From NCBI GenBank assembly GCA_024637145.1, contig JAGXFQ010000015.1, positions 22,821 through 86,820 of the forward strand: a stretch of DNA of 64,000 nt. The letters run 5' to 3'. The position numbers were made by a program, and so were the translations under genes. Shown here one piece after another: positions 42,840-51,426 of the stretch; position 1 is the first letter of the stretch, and each line of letters opens with the position of its first letter. The notes beneath the pieces are model-generated. The model ran no database searches. It had not been told where the DNA came from and saw only the letters and a list, made by a program, of their open reading frames with translations. Source of the DNA: Desulfobulbaceae bacterium (GTDB taxonomy: Bacteria > Desulfobacterota > Desulfobulbia > Desulfobulbales > SURF-16).

Positions 42840-44390
42840 TCAGCCCTGGGCGGCATGATCCACAATGGCCTCAACCATGGCGGCAATGGTATAGGTGGCG
42901 GGTTGCACATCAACACAAAGACCATATTCCGCCACCGTCTGAGCGGTGATGGGCCCGATCACGGCAATCTTCACCCCGGCCAGCAGGGCCGCCAGCTCCT
43001 TATTGTCTCCACAGGCGAGCATGGTCACAAAATTATGGACGGTGGAGGAACTGGTAAAGGTCACCATATCAATAGTGCCGGTCTCAATTTCTTCCCGCAG
43101 CTCCCTGCCCTCAGCAAGAGGCACTAAATTCTGGTACACAGGGGCGATGGTCACCTGGGCGCCGCCGGCGGCCAACCCTTTCTCAAGAACATTCCTGGCC
43201 TCCAGGGCGCGGGGGATCAAGATCTTCTGGGCGGATACCCCCTGGGCCAGCAAGGCCTCAACAAGACCTTCGCCGGTGAATTTCTCGGGCAGCAGATCGG
43301 CCTTTAAGCCATAATGCCACAGAGCATCAGCCGTCACCCGGCCCACGGCCGCAATCCGGCAGCCATGCATTTGGCGGGCATCCACTCCTTTGGCAAGCAG
43401 ACGCTGAAAAAAAGAGTGGATGGCATTAATGGAGGTGAAAACAACCCAGTCAAAATCAGCAAGATGCTCGATGGCCGTGTCTGCCTCCTGCCAAGAATCA
43501 GGAGGCAGTATGGCAATAGTGGCATGCTCAAGACAGGAAGCGCCGTTTTCGGTAAGGAGGGCAACAAGCTCGCTGGCCTGTTCTCTGGTCCTGGTCACCA
43601 CAATTCGTTTGCCGAAAAGGGGACGGGCCTCATACCAGTTCAGGGAGTCACGGTATTTGACAACGTCACCCACAATGGTCAGGGCCGGCGGTTTAATGCC
43701 CTGCTCCAGCACCCGCTCCGCAATATTTTCCAGAGTACCCACCACAGATTGTTGGTAAGGCATGGAGGCCCAGCGGACCACAGCCACCGGGGTCTGGGGA
43801 TCACGGCCATGCTTGATGAGATTGGCCGTGATGGAGGGGAGATTCTTGATACCCATATAAAAGACCAGGGTGCCGACCCCGGTGGAAATCTTATCCCAGG
43901 CTATGCGGCTCTCTGCCCTGTTGGGGTCCTCATGACCGGTGATAAAGGCCACGGATGAAGTGCAATTCCTATGGGTAATAGGCACCCCGGCAAAGGTGGC
44001 GGCGGCGGATGCGGAGGTGACACCAGGCACAGCCTCAAAGGCAAGACCCGCCTTGACCAGCTCTTCGAGCTCTTCTCCGCCGCGGCCGAAAATAAAAGGG
44101 TCCCCCCCCTTGAGACGAACCACCCGTTTGCCGGAACGAACACGATCCACCAGCATCTGGTTAATCTCTTCCTGGGTATGAGTGTGCTTTACCCCCCCTT
44201 TCTTGCCGGCATAGATAAATTCGGCATCCACGGGCACATAGTCGAGAAGTTTTTTCCCAGCCAGATAGTCATAGATAATGACCTCAGCTTTTTGCAGGAT
44301 TTCCCGGCCGCGCACGGTGATAAGACCCGGATCGCCTGGCCCGGCCCCGACAAGATATGCCTTTCCTTTTTTTACGGTTTTAGTTGTCAC
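42840..44390 (-). CDS. cobA-hemD: Fused uroporphyrinogen-III methyltransferase / uroporphyrinogen-III synthase
   Basis: 516 aa in two parts. Residues about 8-250 are the SUMT (CobA) domain: VGAGPGDPGLITVRG, VRLKGGDPFIFGRGGEE, PGVTSASAAATFAGVPITHR and LVFYMGIKNL. It makes precorrin-2 for siroheme and cobalamin. Residues about 258-510 are HemD, which closes hydroxymethylbilane to uroporphyrinogen III (IVVTRTREQASELVALL, FTSINAIHSFF, IAAVGRVTADAL and FTSSSTVHNF). This fusion is frequent in sulfate-reducing and other anaerobic bacteria, which need siroheme for sulfite reductase. It ends at the bidirectional terminator. Confidence 0.94.
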   Translation of the reverse strand: MTTKTVKKGKAYLVGAGPGDPGLITVRGREILQKAEVIIYDYLAGKKLLDYVPVDAEFIYAGKKGGVKHTHTQEEINQMLVDRVRSGKRVVRLKGGDPFIFGRGGEELEELVKAGLAFEAVPGVTSASAAATFAGVPITHRNCTSSVAFITGHEDPNRAESRIAWDKISTGVGTLVFYMGIKNLPSITANLIKHGRDPQTPVAVVRWASMPYQQSVVGTLENIAERVLEQGIKPPALTIVGDVVKYRDSLNWYEARPLFGKRIVVTRTREQASELVALLTENGASCLEHATIAILPPDSWQEADTAIEHLADFDWVVFTSINAIHSFFQRLLAKGVDARQMHGCRIAAVGRVTADALWHYGLKADLLPEKFTGEGLVEALLAQGVSAQKILIPRALEARNVLEKGLAAGGAQVTIAPVYQNLVPLAEGRELREEIETGTIDMVTFTSSSTVHNFVTMLACGDNKELAALLAGVKIAVIGPITAQTVAEYGLCVDVQPATYTIAAMVEAIVDHAAQG

Positions 44391-44436
44391 GATGATATAT
44401 TGATTATCTTTTTATGAGTAATAAGGGGATGCGGGA

Positions 44437-45402
44437 CTACATCTCTTTTTGCGCTTGCTGGCTCAGGGCATCAAGAAGTGCCGCTGCCAATAGCGGAATC
44501 ATGAGTTCATGGTGACCGATGAAATTATAGCCCCTGCCCCCGCTGGCTGTGGGTCTGTTTACCACATTGGTCATGGTCCGGTAATGTCGAATAAAATCAA
44601 AATTTGCCGTGGTGAACGTATTCACCGTAAAGCCCAGATTACGAGTCACGGTGAGGGCCTTAAGAAATACCTCCGGCAAGAGGACGGCTGAACCTATATT
44701 GAGGTATGCCCCCCCCTCCAGGTCGGAGACCAGGCGACAGAATATCTTGAAATCATGATGGCTGGTCTGGCCGATATCGGCACCTGATGCCGAGGGATGG
44801 ATATGGACAATATCCGTACCCAGGGCCACATGCACGGTTACCGGCACCCCTAGACGATGGGCCGAGGCCAGCAGGCTCATATCGTTAAAGGGAAACTCCT
44901 TCTCAACAAGGTATTGGCCCATGGCCTGCCCCAGGCCGAGATTGTTCCTGGCCCCTTGGCTGATGGCACCATTGACCACTTCACCGGTTTCCCTGGCCGC
45001 GCCAAAAGCCCCTGCCCCCAGGACCTGGCCGACATCCTCTGAGGTGCGGCCGAGCATGGCTATTTCCGTATCATGGATAATACCGGCGCCGTTCAAGGCA
45101 AGGGCAGTGATCACCCCTTTTTCCATGAGATCAATAATGATAGGATTAAGGCCCACCTTGATGACATGGGCCCCCATGCCGCAGATGATGGGCCTTTGTC
45201 TCTGGTGACACAGGGCCAGGGCCTCGACAAGTTCAGGAAAATCAACGCCGGCAAACTGCTGGGGGAGGTGGCGGATAAAGTCCCCTATGGTGGCGCCCGG
45301 CGGCAGGGGTCTGGCAAAATTATCCACGGTGACCTTGCTGAAGCGGTCGTGAACGGAATAGGTCTTAAGCTCTGTGAAGCTGAGGGGCTCTGGATAGGTC
45401 AT
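44437..45402 (-). CDS. Conserved-looking protein of unknown function coupled to gmhA
   Basis: 321 aa, cytoplasmic, family not recognised. It looks like a full-length alpha/beta enzyme with several motif-like stretches: RPIICGMGAHVIKVGLNP (residues about 70-87), ALALNGAGIIHDTEIA, GTDIVHIHPSASGADIGQTSHHDF, YLNIGSAVLLPEVFLKAL and RPTASGGRGYNFIGHHELM. The glycine-rich loops suggest a nucleotide or sugar-nucleotide site, with several His and Asp possibly catalytic. I considered deoxyhypusine synthase and found no support. It overlaps gmhA by 4 bases (ATGA), so it may act in heptose or other LPS-sugar metabolism. Confidence 0.75.
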   Translation of the reverse strand: MTYPEPLSFTELKTYSVHDRFSKVTVDNFARPLPPGATIGDFIRHLPQQFAGVDFPELVEALALCHQRQRPIICGMGAHVIKVGLNPIIIDLMEKGVITALALNGAGIIHDTEIAMLGRTSEDVGQVLGAGAFGAARETGEVVNGAISQGARNNLGLGQAMGQYLVEKEFPFNDMSLLASAHRLGVPVTVHVALGTDIVHIHPSASGADIGQTSHHDFKIFCRLVSDLEGGAYLNIGSAVLLPEVFLKALTVTRNLGFTVNTFTTANFDFIRHYRTMTNVVNRPTASGGRGYNFIGHHELMIPLLAAALLDALSQQAQKEM

Positions 45403-45977
45403 GCCAGGCTGCCAAACATTTTTTCATCTGTGAGTTGACAGATCATGTGTTCAATCCAGAGGTGGGTCTCCTGGATATGGGGGGTGTGGGTGGAGGGAAC
45501 ATTGAGGAGCAGATCGACATTGCCCCTTATCTTGCCGCCATTGCAACCGGTCAGGGCCATGGTTTTCATGCCAATTTTTTTGGCCTCGGCAAAGGCGGCA
45601 ATGACATTGGCCGAATTGCCGCTGGTGGAGATCCCCAGGGCCAGATCCTCTTTCTTACCCAGGGCCCTGATCTGTTTGGCAAAGATGTCATCATAGGAGA
45701 AATCATTGCCGACACTGGTTAAAATAGAGGTGTCGGTGGTAAGGGCCAGGGCCGGCAGAGGCCGCCGGTCAATAAGGAAGCGATTGACAAATTCCGCGGC
45801 AAGATGCTGGGCGTCAGCGGCACTGCCGCCATTGCCAAAGAGGAGAAGCTTGCCGCCGCCCTCAAAACAGGAAACCACCCACTCTACAGCAGTCACTAGG
45901 GTCTCACGGCTTTGAGCCACGAAGTTTTCCTGGGCCGCCAGGGAGCCGGCCAGGCTTTCTTTGATCATTGTGTCCAT
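45399..45977 (-). CDS. gmhA: Phosphoheptose isomerase (SIS domain)
   Basis: 192 aa. GmhA turns sedoheptulose 7-phosphate into D-glycero-D-manno-heptose 7-phosphate for the LPS inner core. SIS motifs are LLLFGNGGSAADAQHLAAEFVNR (key part FGNGGSAADAQHLAAE), LGISTSGNSANVIAAF and GNDFSYDDIFAKQ, with the C-terminal THTPHIQETHLWIEHMIC. The first of two Met codons is used; neither has a strong ribosome site. The downstream unknown gene is translationally coupled. With lpxB this supports an LPS-bearing outer membrane. Confidence 0.92.
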   Translation of the reverse strand: MDTMIKESLAGSLAAQENFVAQSRETLVTAVEWVVSCFEGGGKLLLFGNGGSAADAQHLAAEFVNRFLIDRRPLPALALTTDTSILTSVGNDFSYDDIFAKQIRALGKKEDLALGISTSGNSANVIAAFAEAKKIGMKTMALTGCNGGKIRGNVDLLLNVPSTHTPHIQETHLWIEHMICQLTDEKMFGSLA

Positions 45978-46413
45978 AGATGTAGGTGCCCAGATGCTGA
46001 TGATAAATGGTTTATTTTACAAACTGTGCACCATAAAACAGCAGGGCTCCTTTGTCAACGCGGGAATAAGCCGGCTGGCCCCTTCAAGATTGCCGAAAAT
46101 CCACAGCTATTAGCTTTGACAGAGAAAATAGAACCGGGTAAGTTTGCCTCATTTTTGACTGCTGCTCGCAGGTCTTGTTTTGTTCTGCAGAACAACAAAA
46201 GTCCTCACCTGCCCACCCGACATCCCCGTAGACTGCCAGCTCCCCAAGGCCGCCAGGAAAAGCGCCGGCAGTGCCTGCTCAGGGTGGTGAATGATTTATA
46301 TTTATTCTTGTAATATGAGTATATTAGCGATAGCCGGCTGGTGAGGGCGGCGCCGGCAAGGGTAATTGATAATTTTTATTTGATCCTACGACTTATTTTT
46401 CCCGGAGAGAACC
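45978..46413. other. 436-base divergent intergenic region, gmhA / TrpB2
   Basis: No gene is seen. It holds a 16-base perfect palindrome TTGTTCTGCAGAACAA (46180-46195), which could be an operator. An AT-rich patch (46290-46330) may contain the trpB2 promoter, but I cannot assign hexamers. A GC-rich segment (GGCGGCGCCGGC near 46346) is also palindromic. The ribosome site CCGGAGAG precedes trpB2. Confidence 0.4.
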
Positions 46414-47754
46414 ATGAAAAAGATCCTTCTTGAAGAAAGCGAGATGCCGACCCAATGGTATAATGTCATGCCCGACATCCCAAACGGCATTGCCCCTCCC
46501 CTTGATCCCTTCACCAAAGAGCCCATGGGACCGGAAAAGCTGGCCCAGATTTTCCCCATGGGTCTGCTGGAACAGGAAATGAGTGATCAGCGCTGGATTG
46601 ATATTCCTCAGGAGGTTCAGGAGGTCTATCGTATCTGGCGGCCTTCCCCCCTGATCCGGGCCGACAATCTGGAAAAGGCCCTGGGCACCAAGGCCAAAAT
46701 ATACTTTAAGAATGAGGGCGTCTCCCCCTCAGGCAGCCACAAGACCAACAGTGCCGTACCCCAGGCCTATTACAACAAAAGGGAAGGGGTAAAAAGAATG
46801 TCCACGGAGACCGGTGCCGGCCAGTGGGGTTCGGCACTCGCCTTTGCCACCCATAAATTCGGCCTGGAATGCAAGGTGTACATGGTGAGGGTCTCTTTTG
46901 ACCAGAAACCCTACCGCAAATCCATGATGAACACCTATGGGGCCGAAATCGTGGCCAGCCCCAGCAAGGACACGGCAATCGGTCGGCAGATCCTCAAAGA
47001 GCACCCTGAGACGGTGGGCTCCCTGGGTATCGCCATCAGTGAGGCCATTGAAGATGCCATGGGCCGAGAAGACACCAAATACGGCCTGGGCTCCGTGCTT
47101 AACCATGTCATCCTGCATCAATCCATCATTGGCCTGGAGGCCAAGAAGCAGCTGGAAAAAATCGGCGCCTATCCAGATGTGGTTATCGGCTGTTGCGGCG
47201 GCGGCTCCAATGCGGCCGGCATCATGTCTCCCTTTGTTGCCGATCGCCTCAACGGCAAAAATATCCGCTTTGTGGGCGTTGAACCCGCCTCCTGCCCCAC
47301 CCTGACCCGGGGCACCTATGCCTATGATTTCGGCGATGTGGCCAAGCAGACCCCCCTGCTCTACATGTACACCCTGGGCCATGATTTTATCCCGGCAGGC
47401 ATTCATGCCGGTGGTCTGCGTTATCATGGCATGTCGCCGATTCTTTCGGCCATGGTTCGCGAGAAACTGATTGAACCCATTTCCGTCCACCAGCTTGAAT
47501 GCTTTGAAGCGGGACGTCTTTTTGCCCAGACCGAGGGGATTATCCCTGCCCCTGAGACCTGTCATGCCATCAGGGCTGCCATTATTGAGGCCACCCAGGA
47601 CCTTAATGATCCCAAAACCATTCTCTTCAACTTTTCCGGCCATGGTATGCTCGACCTGGCCAGTTATGACAAGTTCTATGCCGGTGATCTCCACAATTAT
47701 GAGTACCCAGAGGAAGATATTGCCAGTGCCATCAAAAATCTTCCCAAGGTGTGA
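46414..47754 (+). CDS. TrpB2-type tryptophan synthase beta-like PLP enzyme
   Basis: 446 aa, longer than TrpB1 (about 400). It has the TrpB2 N-terminal extension ([21 protein letters not shown], key part WYNVMPDIP) and [17 protein letters not shown]. The PLP Lys is K110 in [28 protein letters not shown] is the phosphate loop, and [15 protein letters not shown] is a TrpB2 signature. TrpB2 enzymes make tryptophan from serine and indole and usually do not pair with TrpA. No trpA or other trp gene is in the window, which suits an indole-salvage role. A hairpin terminator follows. Confidence 0.93.
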   Translation: MKKILLEESEMPTQWYNVMPDIPNGIAPPLDPFTKEPMGPEKLAQIFPMGLLEQEMSDQRWIDIPQEVQEVYRIWRPSPLIRADNLEKALGTKAKIYFKNEGVSPSGSHKTNSAVPQAYYNKREGVKRMSTETGAGQWGSALAFATHKFGLECKVYMVRVSFDQKPYRKSMMNTYGAEIVASPSKDTAIGRQILKEHPETVGSLGIAISEAIEDAMGREDTKYGLGSVLNHVILHQSIIGLEAKKQLEKIGAYPDVVIGCCGGGSNAAGIMSPFVADRLNGKNIRFVGVEPASCPTLTRGTYAYDFGDVAKQTPLLYMYTLGHDFIPAGIHAGGLRYHGMSPILSAMVREKLIEPISVHQLECFEAGRLFAQTEGIIPAPETCHAIRAAIIEATQDLNDPKTILFNFSGHGMLDLASYDKFYAGDLHNYEYPEEDIASAIKNLPKV

Positions 47755-47782
47755 GGGCATGCCTTCCTCTTTGCTTTAACCA

Positions 47783-47817
47783 AAAAAGGATGGTGTCCTG
47801 TGGACACCATCCTTTTT
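47783..47817 (+). terminator. Strong hairpin between TrpB2 and dacB
   Basis: AAAAAGGATGGTGTCC (47783-47798) and GGACACCATCCTTTTT (47802-47817) pair perfectly over a 3-base loop and end in a T run. It lies 28 bases after the trpB2 stop and 13 bases before the dacB ATG, so it leaves no room for a separate dacB promoter. Confidence 0.85.
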
Positions 47818-47830
47818 CAGCGACCTCTTC

Positions 47831-49012
47831 ATGAGAATATTTTTTTTCCTCTTCCTTACCCTGCACCTGCTCTTGCCGGCACTCCCTGCCAGGGCGGAGA
47901 AAATGGCCGCCATGCTTGAGCATGGCTCCTATTTGTCGGCCCGCCCTGGCGGCCAGATCATAACCCAGCTGCGACCAAACCAGCTCTATACCCCGGCCTC
48001 CATCTTTAAGATCATCACAGCCCTGGCGAGCTTGGAGATCCTGGGTGAAGGGTACCGCTTTTCCACCTCTTTCCACCTCAGCCCGGAATTGGATCTGTGG
48101 ATCAAGGGAGGAGGCGATCCCCTGCTGACCTCAGAGGTGATTAGCGAAATGAGCAAGGAACTGCGGAAAAGGGGACTACGGGTCTTCCGCCATCTCTACA
48201 TAGATGACAGCCTCTATGCGCTGGAAGAAAAAAGCATCTCTGAGACCACCACCAGCAATCCCTATGACGCCCCTATTTCCGCCCTGGGAGTCAATTTCAA
48301 CACCGTCAATATCAAGATAGCAGCAGATGGCAGCATCCATTCCAATGAAGTGCAAACCCCCACCATTCCCCTCATGGAGGAGCTCGGGGCCGGGCTGGCC
48401 CCGGGGACACACCGGCTCAATGTCTCCTTAAAGAGCGGCCAGACGCAACGGCTGGCTGCGGAAACTTTTCAGGCGATCTTTGCCCAAAACGGCATAACCA
48501 TGCAGGGAAGAATGGCCATCGGCCAGGTCCCGGGTCAGGCCGGTCTCTTGTATACCCACGCTTCCAGGCCACTGCTGGAACTTCTGCCCGCCATGCTCCT
48601 CTACTCCAATAATTTCACGGCAAACCAGCTCTTTCTGGCCCTGGGCCATGCCCAATTCGGAGCCCCTGTTACCTGGTCTAAGGGGCGGCGGGCCCTGACC
48701 CTTTTTGCCGAGAAAAAAGGGGTGACGCCGGACGATATTGCCATTATGGACGGGGCTGGCCTGAACCGGGGCAACCGGATCAGCGCCGCGGCCATGCTCG
48801 TTTTTTTAGAGGATTTCAGGCCCTATCATTACCTGCTGCCCCACCATAAGGAGGGGCTGCTTAAATCCGGGACCATGACCGGCGTCTACTCCTATGCCGG
48901 CTACCTGGGCCAGGGGCAAGACGACCCGGCCGTGGTCATCATCCTTAATCAGGCAGATAATAATCGGGAAATAATCTTAAAGAGGCTGGCTGCGGCAATG
49001 AGGTCGCACTGA
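47831..49012 (+). CDS. dacB: D-alanyl-D-alanine carboxypeptidase/endopeptidase (S13, PBP4 type)
   Basis: 393 aa with a signal peptide (IFFFLFLTLHLLLPALPARA). Penicillin-binding motifs: SxxK in TPASIFKIITALASLEIL, SxN in LYSNNFTANQLFLALG, and KSGT in LLKSGTMTGVYSYAGYL in place of KTG. Such proteins trim or cut peptidoglycan cross-links in the periplasm. It is a little shorter than E. coli DacB (477). The ATG has no Shine-Dalgarno, and a terminator-like hairpin lies 13 bases upstream. It ends one base from the convergent rlmD. Confidence 0.91.
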   Translation: MRIFFFLFLTLHLLLPALPARAEKMAAMLEHGSYLSARPGGQIITQLRPNQLYTPASIFKIITALASLEILGEGYRFSTSFHLSPELDLWIKGGGDPLLTSEVISEMSKELRKRGLRVFRHLYIDDSLYALEEKSISETTTSNPYDAPISALGVNFNTVNIKIAADGSIHSNEVQTPTIPLMEELGAGLAPGTHRLNVSLKSGQTQRLAAETFQAIFAQNGITMQGRMAIGQVPGQAGLLYTHASRPLLELLPAMLLYSNNFTANQLFLALGHAQFGAPVTWSKGRRALTLFAEKKGVTPDDIAIMDGAGLNRGNRISAAAMLVFLEDFRPYHYLLPHHKEGLLKSGTMTGVYSYAGYLGQGQDDPAVVIILNQADNNREIILKRLAAAMRSH

Positions 49013-50311
49013 TCACTGCTGCCTGGTCAAGAGGACCATGGCTTCCAGGTGATGACTCTGACAAAATTGGTCAACCAGGGTTATGGCTGCTATCTGGTAG
49101 CCGCCCCCACATATCTCCTGCAGATCTCGAAAGAGGGTGGCCTGGTCGCAGGAGATATAGATAATTTTTGAGGCCTGGAGTGCGGTTAAGCGGGGAGCGC
49201 CTTCCTTGAAGCCGGCCCGGGGTGGGTCAAGCAGGAGAGAGTCAAAGGTCTGGCCTTCATGGACAAGGGCGGTGAGCCCCTCCAGGGCGGCACAACGGCG
49301 GAAGGTGGCAACAAGTTGGTTTTTCTCACAGTTCTGGCGGGCACAGCGAATGGCAGCGCGCTGCTGGTCAATGCCGGTGACAACAAAACCGGCGGCAGCC
49401 AGGGGCAGAGAAAAATTACCCACCCCGCAGAAAAGATCAAGTACGCGGCCAGGCCGCTCATCCTGATGCCAGGCCAGGAGCTGATCCACCATCTGCTGAT
49501 TCTGTCCCTCATTCACCTGGCAAAAGCCGCCTGGTTCCAGGGCGATCTCAAGACGCCTGCCCTCACCGACATGTAACAGGTAACCTATCTGGGCGGGTTG
49601 GTCGGGGAAGGAGGCATAAAGGGCCCCGTCAGGGGTATGCACCAGCAGGGAGGAGAGGCCTTGCAGGTCAGAAAAAAGCCCCTGCAGAGAGGCCAGATCA
49701 CGGGGCCGCGGCTTGCGGTTGAAGCGGGTCATAAGCACGCACTTGCCATCGCGGGGATTGACATGAATTTCCACCTCAGTCACCAAGCCTGCCACCTTTA
49801 ACCACTGCTCATGGCAGAGCAGCTCCCCCAGCAGCGCATTGATCTCGGGCCGGGCCAGCAGACATTGCTCGATCTTCAGCAGGCTGTGGCTTTGCTGTTG
49901 GAAAAAACCGAGCTGTCCCTCATGGACATGGAGGCGAATGCGCTGGCGATAGCCAAGTCTGAGGGGTGAGGAGAGATAGCGGATCTTCTCCTTTGCAAAA
50001 AGAAGCCCGCTGCGGCTCAAGGCCTCGTGAAAGATATCCTTTTTCAATAAGTCCTGGCGGGGGCCGGCTATGTGCTGAAAATGACAGCCGCCACAAGGGC
50101 CAAAGGAGGGACAGGCAGGTGTGAGGCGATCAGGGGATGGCTGCAGGACCTCCCTTAACAGAGCCTGCTGAAAACTCTTTTTCTCTTTCACAGTCTGAAC
50201 GCGGACCCGTTCCCCCGGGATGACATGGGGAACCAGCACCACCATGCCGCTGTCAAGATGCCCAAGGCCCATGCCGCCCACCACCAGCTTTTCTATAAGG
50301 ACATCGTTCAC
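49013..50311 (-). CDS. rlmD: 23S rRNA (uracil-5-)-methyltransferase RlmD/RumA-type
   Basis: 432 aa. TRAM domain at about residues 1-60 (KLVVGGMGLGHLDSG), iron-sulfur cysteines in TPACPSFGPCGGCHFQH with another Cys further on, and the SAM domain with DLFCGVGNFSLPLA. The catalytic region has LLDPPRAGF and IIYISCDQATLFRDL, the Cys nucleophile lying in the latter. Enzymes of this group make m5U in 23S rRNA (RlmD, RlmC/RlmCD) or tRNA (TrmA); the exact target cannot be read from the sequence. It overlaps coaD by 4 bases. Confidence 0.88.
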   Translation of the reverse strand: MNDVLIEKLVVGGMGLGHLDSGMVVLVPHVIPGERVRVQTVKEKKSFQQALLREVLQPSPDRLTPACPSFGPCGGCHFQHIAGPRQDLLKKDIFHEALSRSGLLFAKEKIRYLSSPLRLGYRQRIRLHVHEGQLGFFQQQSHSLLKIEQCLLARPEINALLGELLCHEQWLKVAGLVTEVEIHVNPRDGKCVLMTRFNRKPRPRDLASLQGLFSDLQGLSSLLVHTPDGALYASFPDQPAQIGYLLHVGEGRRLEIALEPGGFCQVNEGQNQQMVDQLLAWHQDERPGRVLDLFCGVGNFSLPLAAAGFVVTGIDQQRAAIRCARQNCEKNQLVATFRRCAALEGLTALVHEGQTFDSLLLDPPRAGFKEGAPRLTALQASKIIYISCDQATLFRDLQEICGGGYQIAAITLVDQFCQSHHLEAMVLLTRQQ

Positions 50312-50838
50312 GACATGAATTTGTGGCGAAGTTTTTCACAGACATGGTCTGGGACCAGACCGCTGATGTCACCGCCATGGCGGGCCACATCCTTGATGAT
50401 GGAGGAGCTGATATAGATCCAGCGCAGGCCGGTCATCAGAAAAACCGTCTCCACCTCTTTCTCAAGACGTCTGTTCATGAGGGCGAGCTGAAACTCATAC
50501 TCAAAATCAGAAACCGCCCGCAGACCGCGGACAATGGCGGTAGCGCCTCTTTTATAGGCATAATCCACCAGAAGACCCTCGACATAAGAGACAGTTATCC
50601 TCTTCTCGGTGAGGGGAAAACAGTCGCGAATCATCTGCAGTCGTTCCTCCAGGGCAAAGAGGGCTGCCTTGGCCGGATTGTTGGCAATGACGATGATAAC
50701 CTGGTCAAAGATCTCCAGGGACCTGTTGACAATATCGATATGCCCCATGGTAATGGGGTCAAAGGTGCCGGGATAAACAGCAATCTTTTGTGAAACCTTA
50801 TCCTGCACAAAGGGTTCGTAACTCTTCTCTTCTGCCAT
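50308..50838 (-). CDS. coaD: Phosphopantetheine adenylyltransferase
   Basis: 176 aa, slightly longer than the usual 160 because of about 17 extra N-terminal residues; AGGAG before the ATG supports this start. CoaD transfers AMP to 4'-phosphopantetheine, the penultimate step of coenzyme A synthesis. Motifs are IAVYPGTFDPITMGHIDIV (nucleotide-binding TxGH), GLRAVSDFEYEFQLALMNR and ISSSIIKDVARHGGDISGLV. It pairs functionally with panC and panD in the window. It sits 6 bases after rsmD and overlaps rlmD. Confidence 0.95.
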   Translation of the reverse strand: MAEEKSYEPFVQDKVSQKIAVYPGTFDPITMGHIDIVNRSLEIFDQVIIVIANNPAKAALFALEERLQMIRDCFPLTEKRITVSYVEGLLVDYAYKRGATAIVRGLRAVSDFEYEFQLALMNRRLEKEVETVFLMTGLRWIYISSSIIKDVARHGGDISGLVPDHVCEKLRHKFMS

Positions 50839-50844
50839 ATTCTC

Positions 50845-51420
50845 CTAAGCCTTCTGATAGAACCAAAAACCTGTCTGGCCATAGATTCGGCAATCCTGCA
50901 GCACAAGGCCCTGGCTTGCCTCGGGAAGGTCTGCATCATGAACCTCTTCCACAATGAGCAGACCATGCCCACTGAGCAGCGCGGCTTCTTTGCCGAAAAA
51001 AAAGAGGAGATTACCTATAAATCCCTGCCCGTAAGGGGGGTCCATGAAAATCAGATCAAAAGGGGCGGCACTGATCATTTTTTTTAAAAAAGCCGGGCTC
51101 TTGCGTAGATTGCGGCGCAGGATAAGGCTCTTCTTTTCTTCCTGGCAAAGTCGGCAATTTTCAGCAATAAGGGCACAGGCCAGGGGGGAATCATCGACAA
51201 AAACCACCTGCTCCGCCCCCCGGCTCAAGGCCTCCAGGCCCAGGGCACCGGTGCCGGCGAACAGGTCGAGGACCCTGGCGCCCTGCACCTGCGCCCCGAT
51301 AATATTAAACAGGGCCTCCCTGGCCCTGTCTGAAGTAGGCCTTATCAGGGAGACCCTGCCCTTGCTCTGCTTTGGGGTATGCAGCTTACGCCCCCCGGAT
51401 CTGCCGCTGATGATCCGCAT
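50845..51420 (-). CDS. rsmD: 16S rRNA (guanine-966-N2)-methyltransferase
   Basis: 191 aa. RsmD methylates G966 of 16S rRNA in the small subunit. MRIISGRSGGRKL is the standard start, RPTSDRAREALFNII the next conserved block, VLDLFAGTGALGLEALSRGA the SAM loop, and IFMDPPYGQGF the catalytic (D/N)PPY. rsmD next to coaD is a very common bacterial pairing. It follows asd after 6 bases in the same transcript. Confidence 0.94.
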   Translation of the reverse strand: MRIISGRSGGRKLHTPKQSKGRVSLIRPTSDRAREALFNIIGAQVQGARVLDLFAGTGALGLEALSRGAEQVVFVDDSPLACALIAENCRLCQEEKKSLILRRNLRKSPAFLKKMISAAPFDLIFMDPPYGQGFIGNLLFFFGKEAALLSGHGLLIVEEVHDADLPEASQGLVLQDCRIYGQTGFWFYQKA

Positions 51421-51426
51421 TGTTGA

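Noticed and set aside
44437..45402. Deoxyhypusine-synthase identity for the 321-aa protein
   Set aside because: The NAD-binding and catalytic-Lys blocks of that family were not found.
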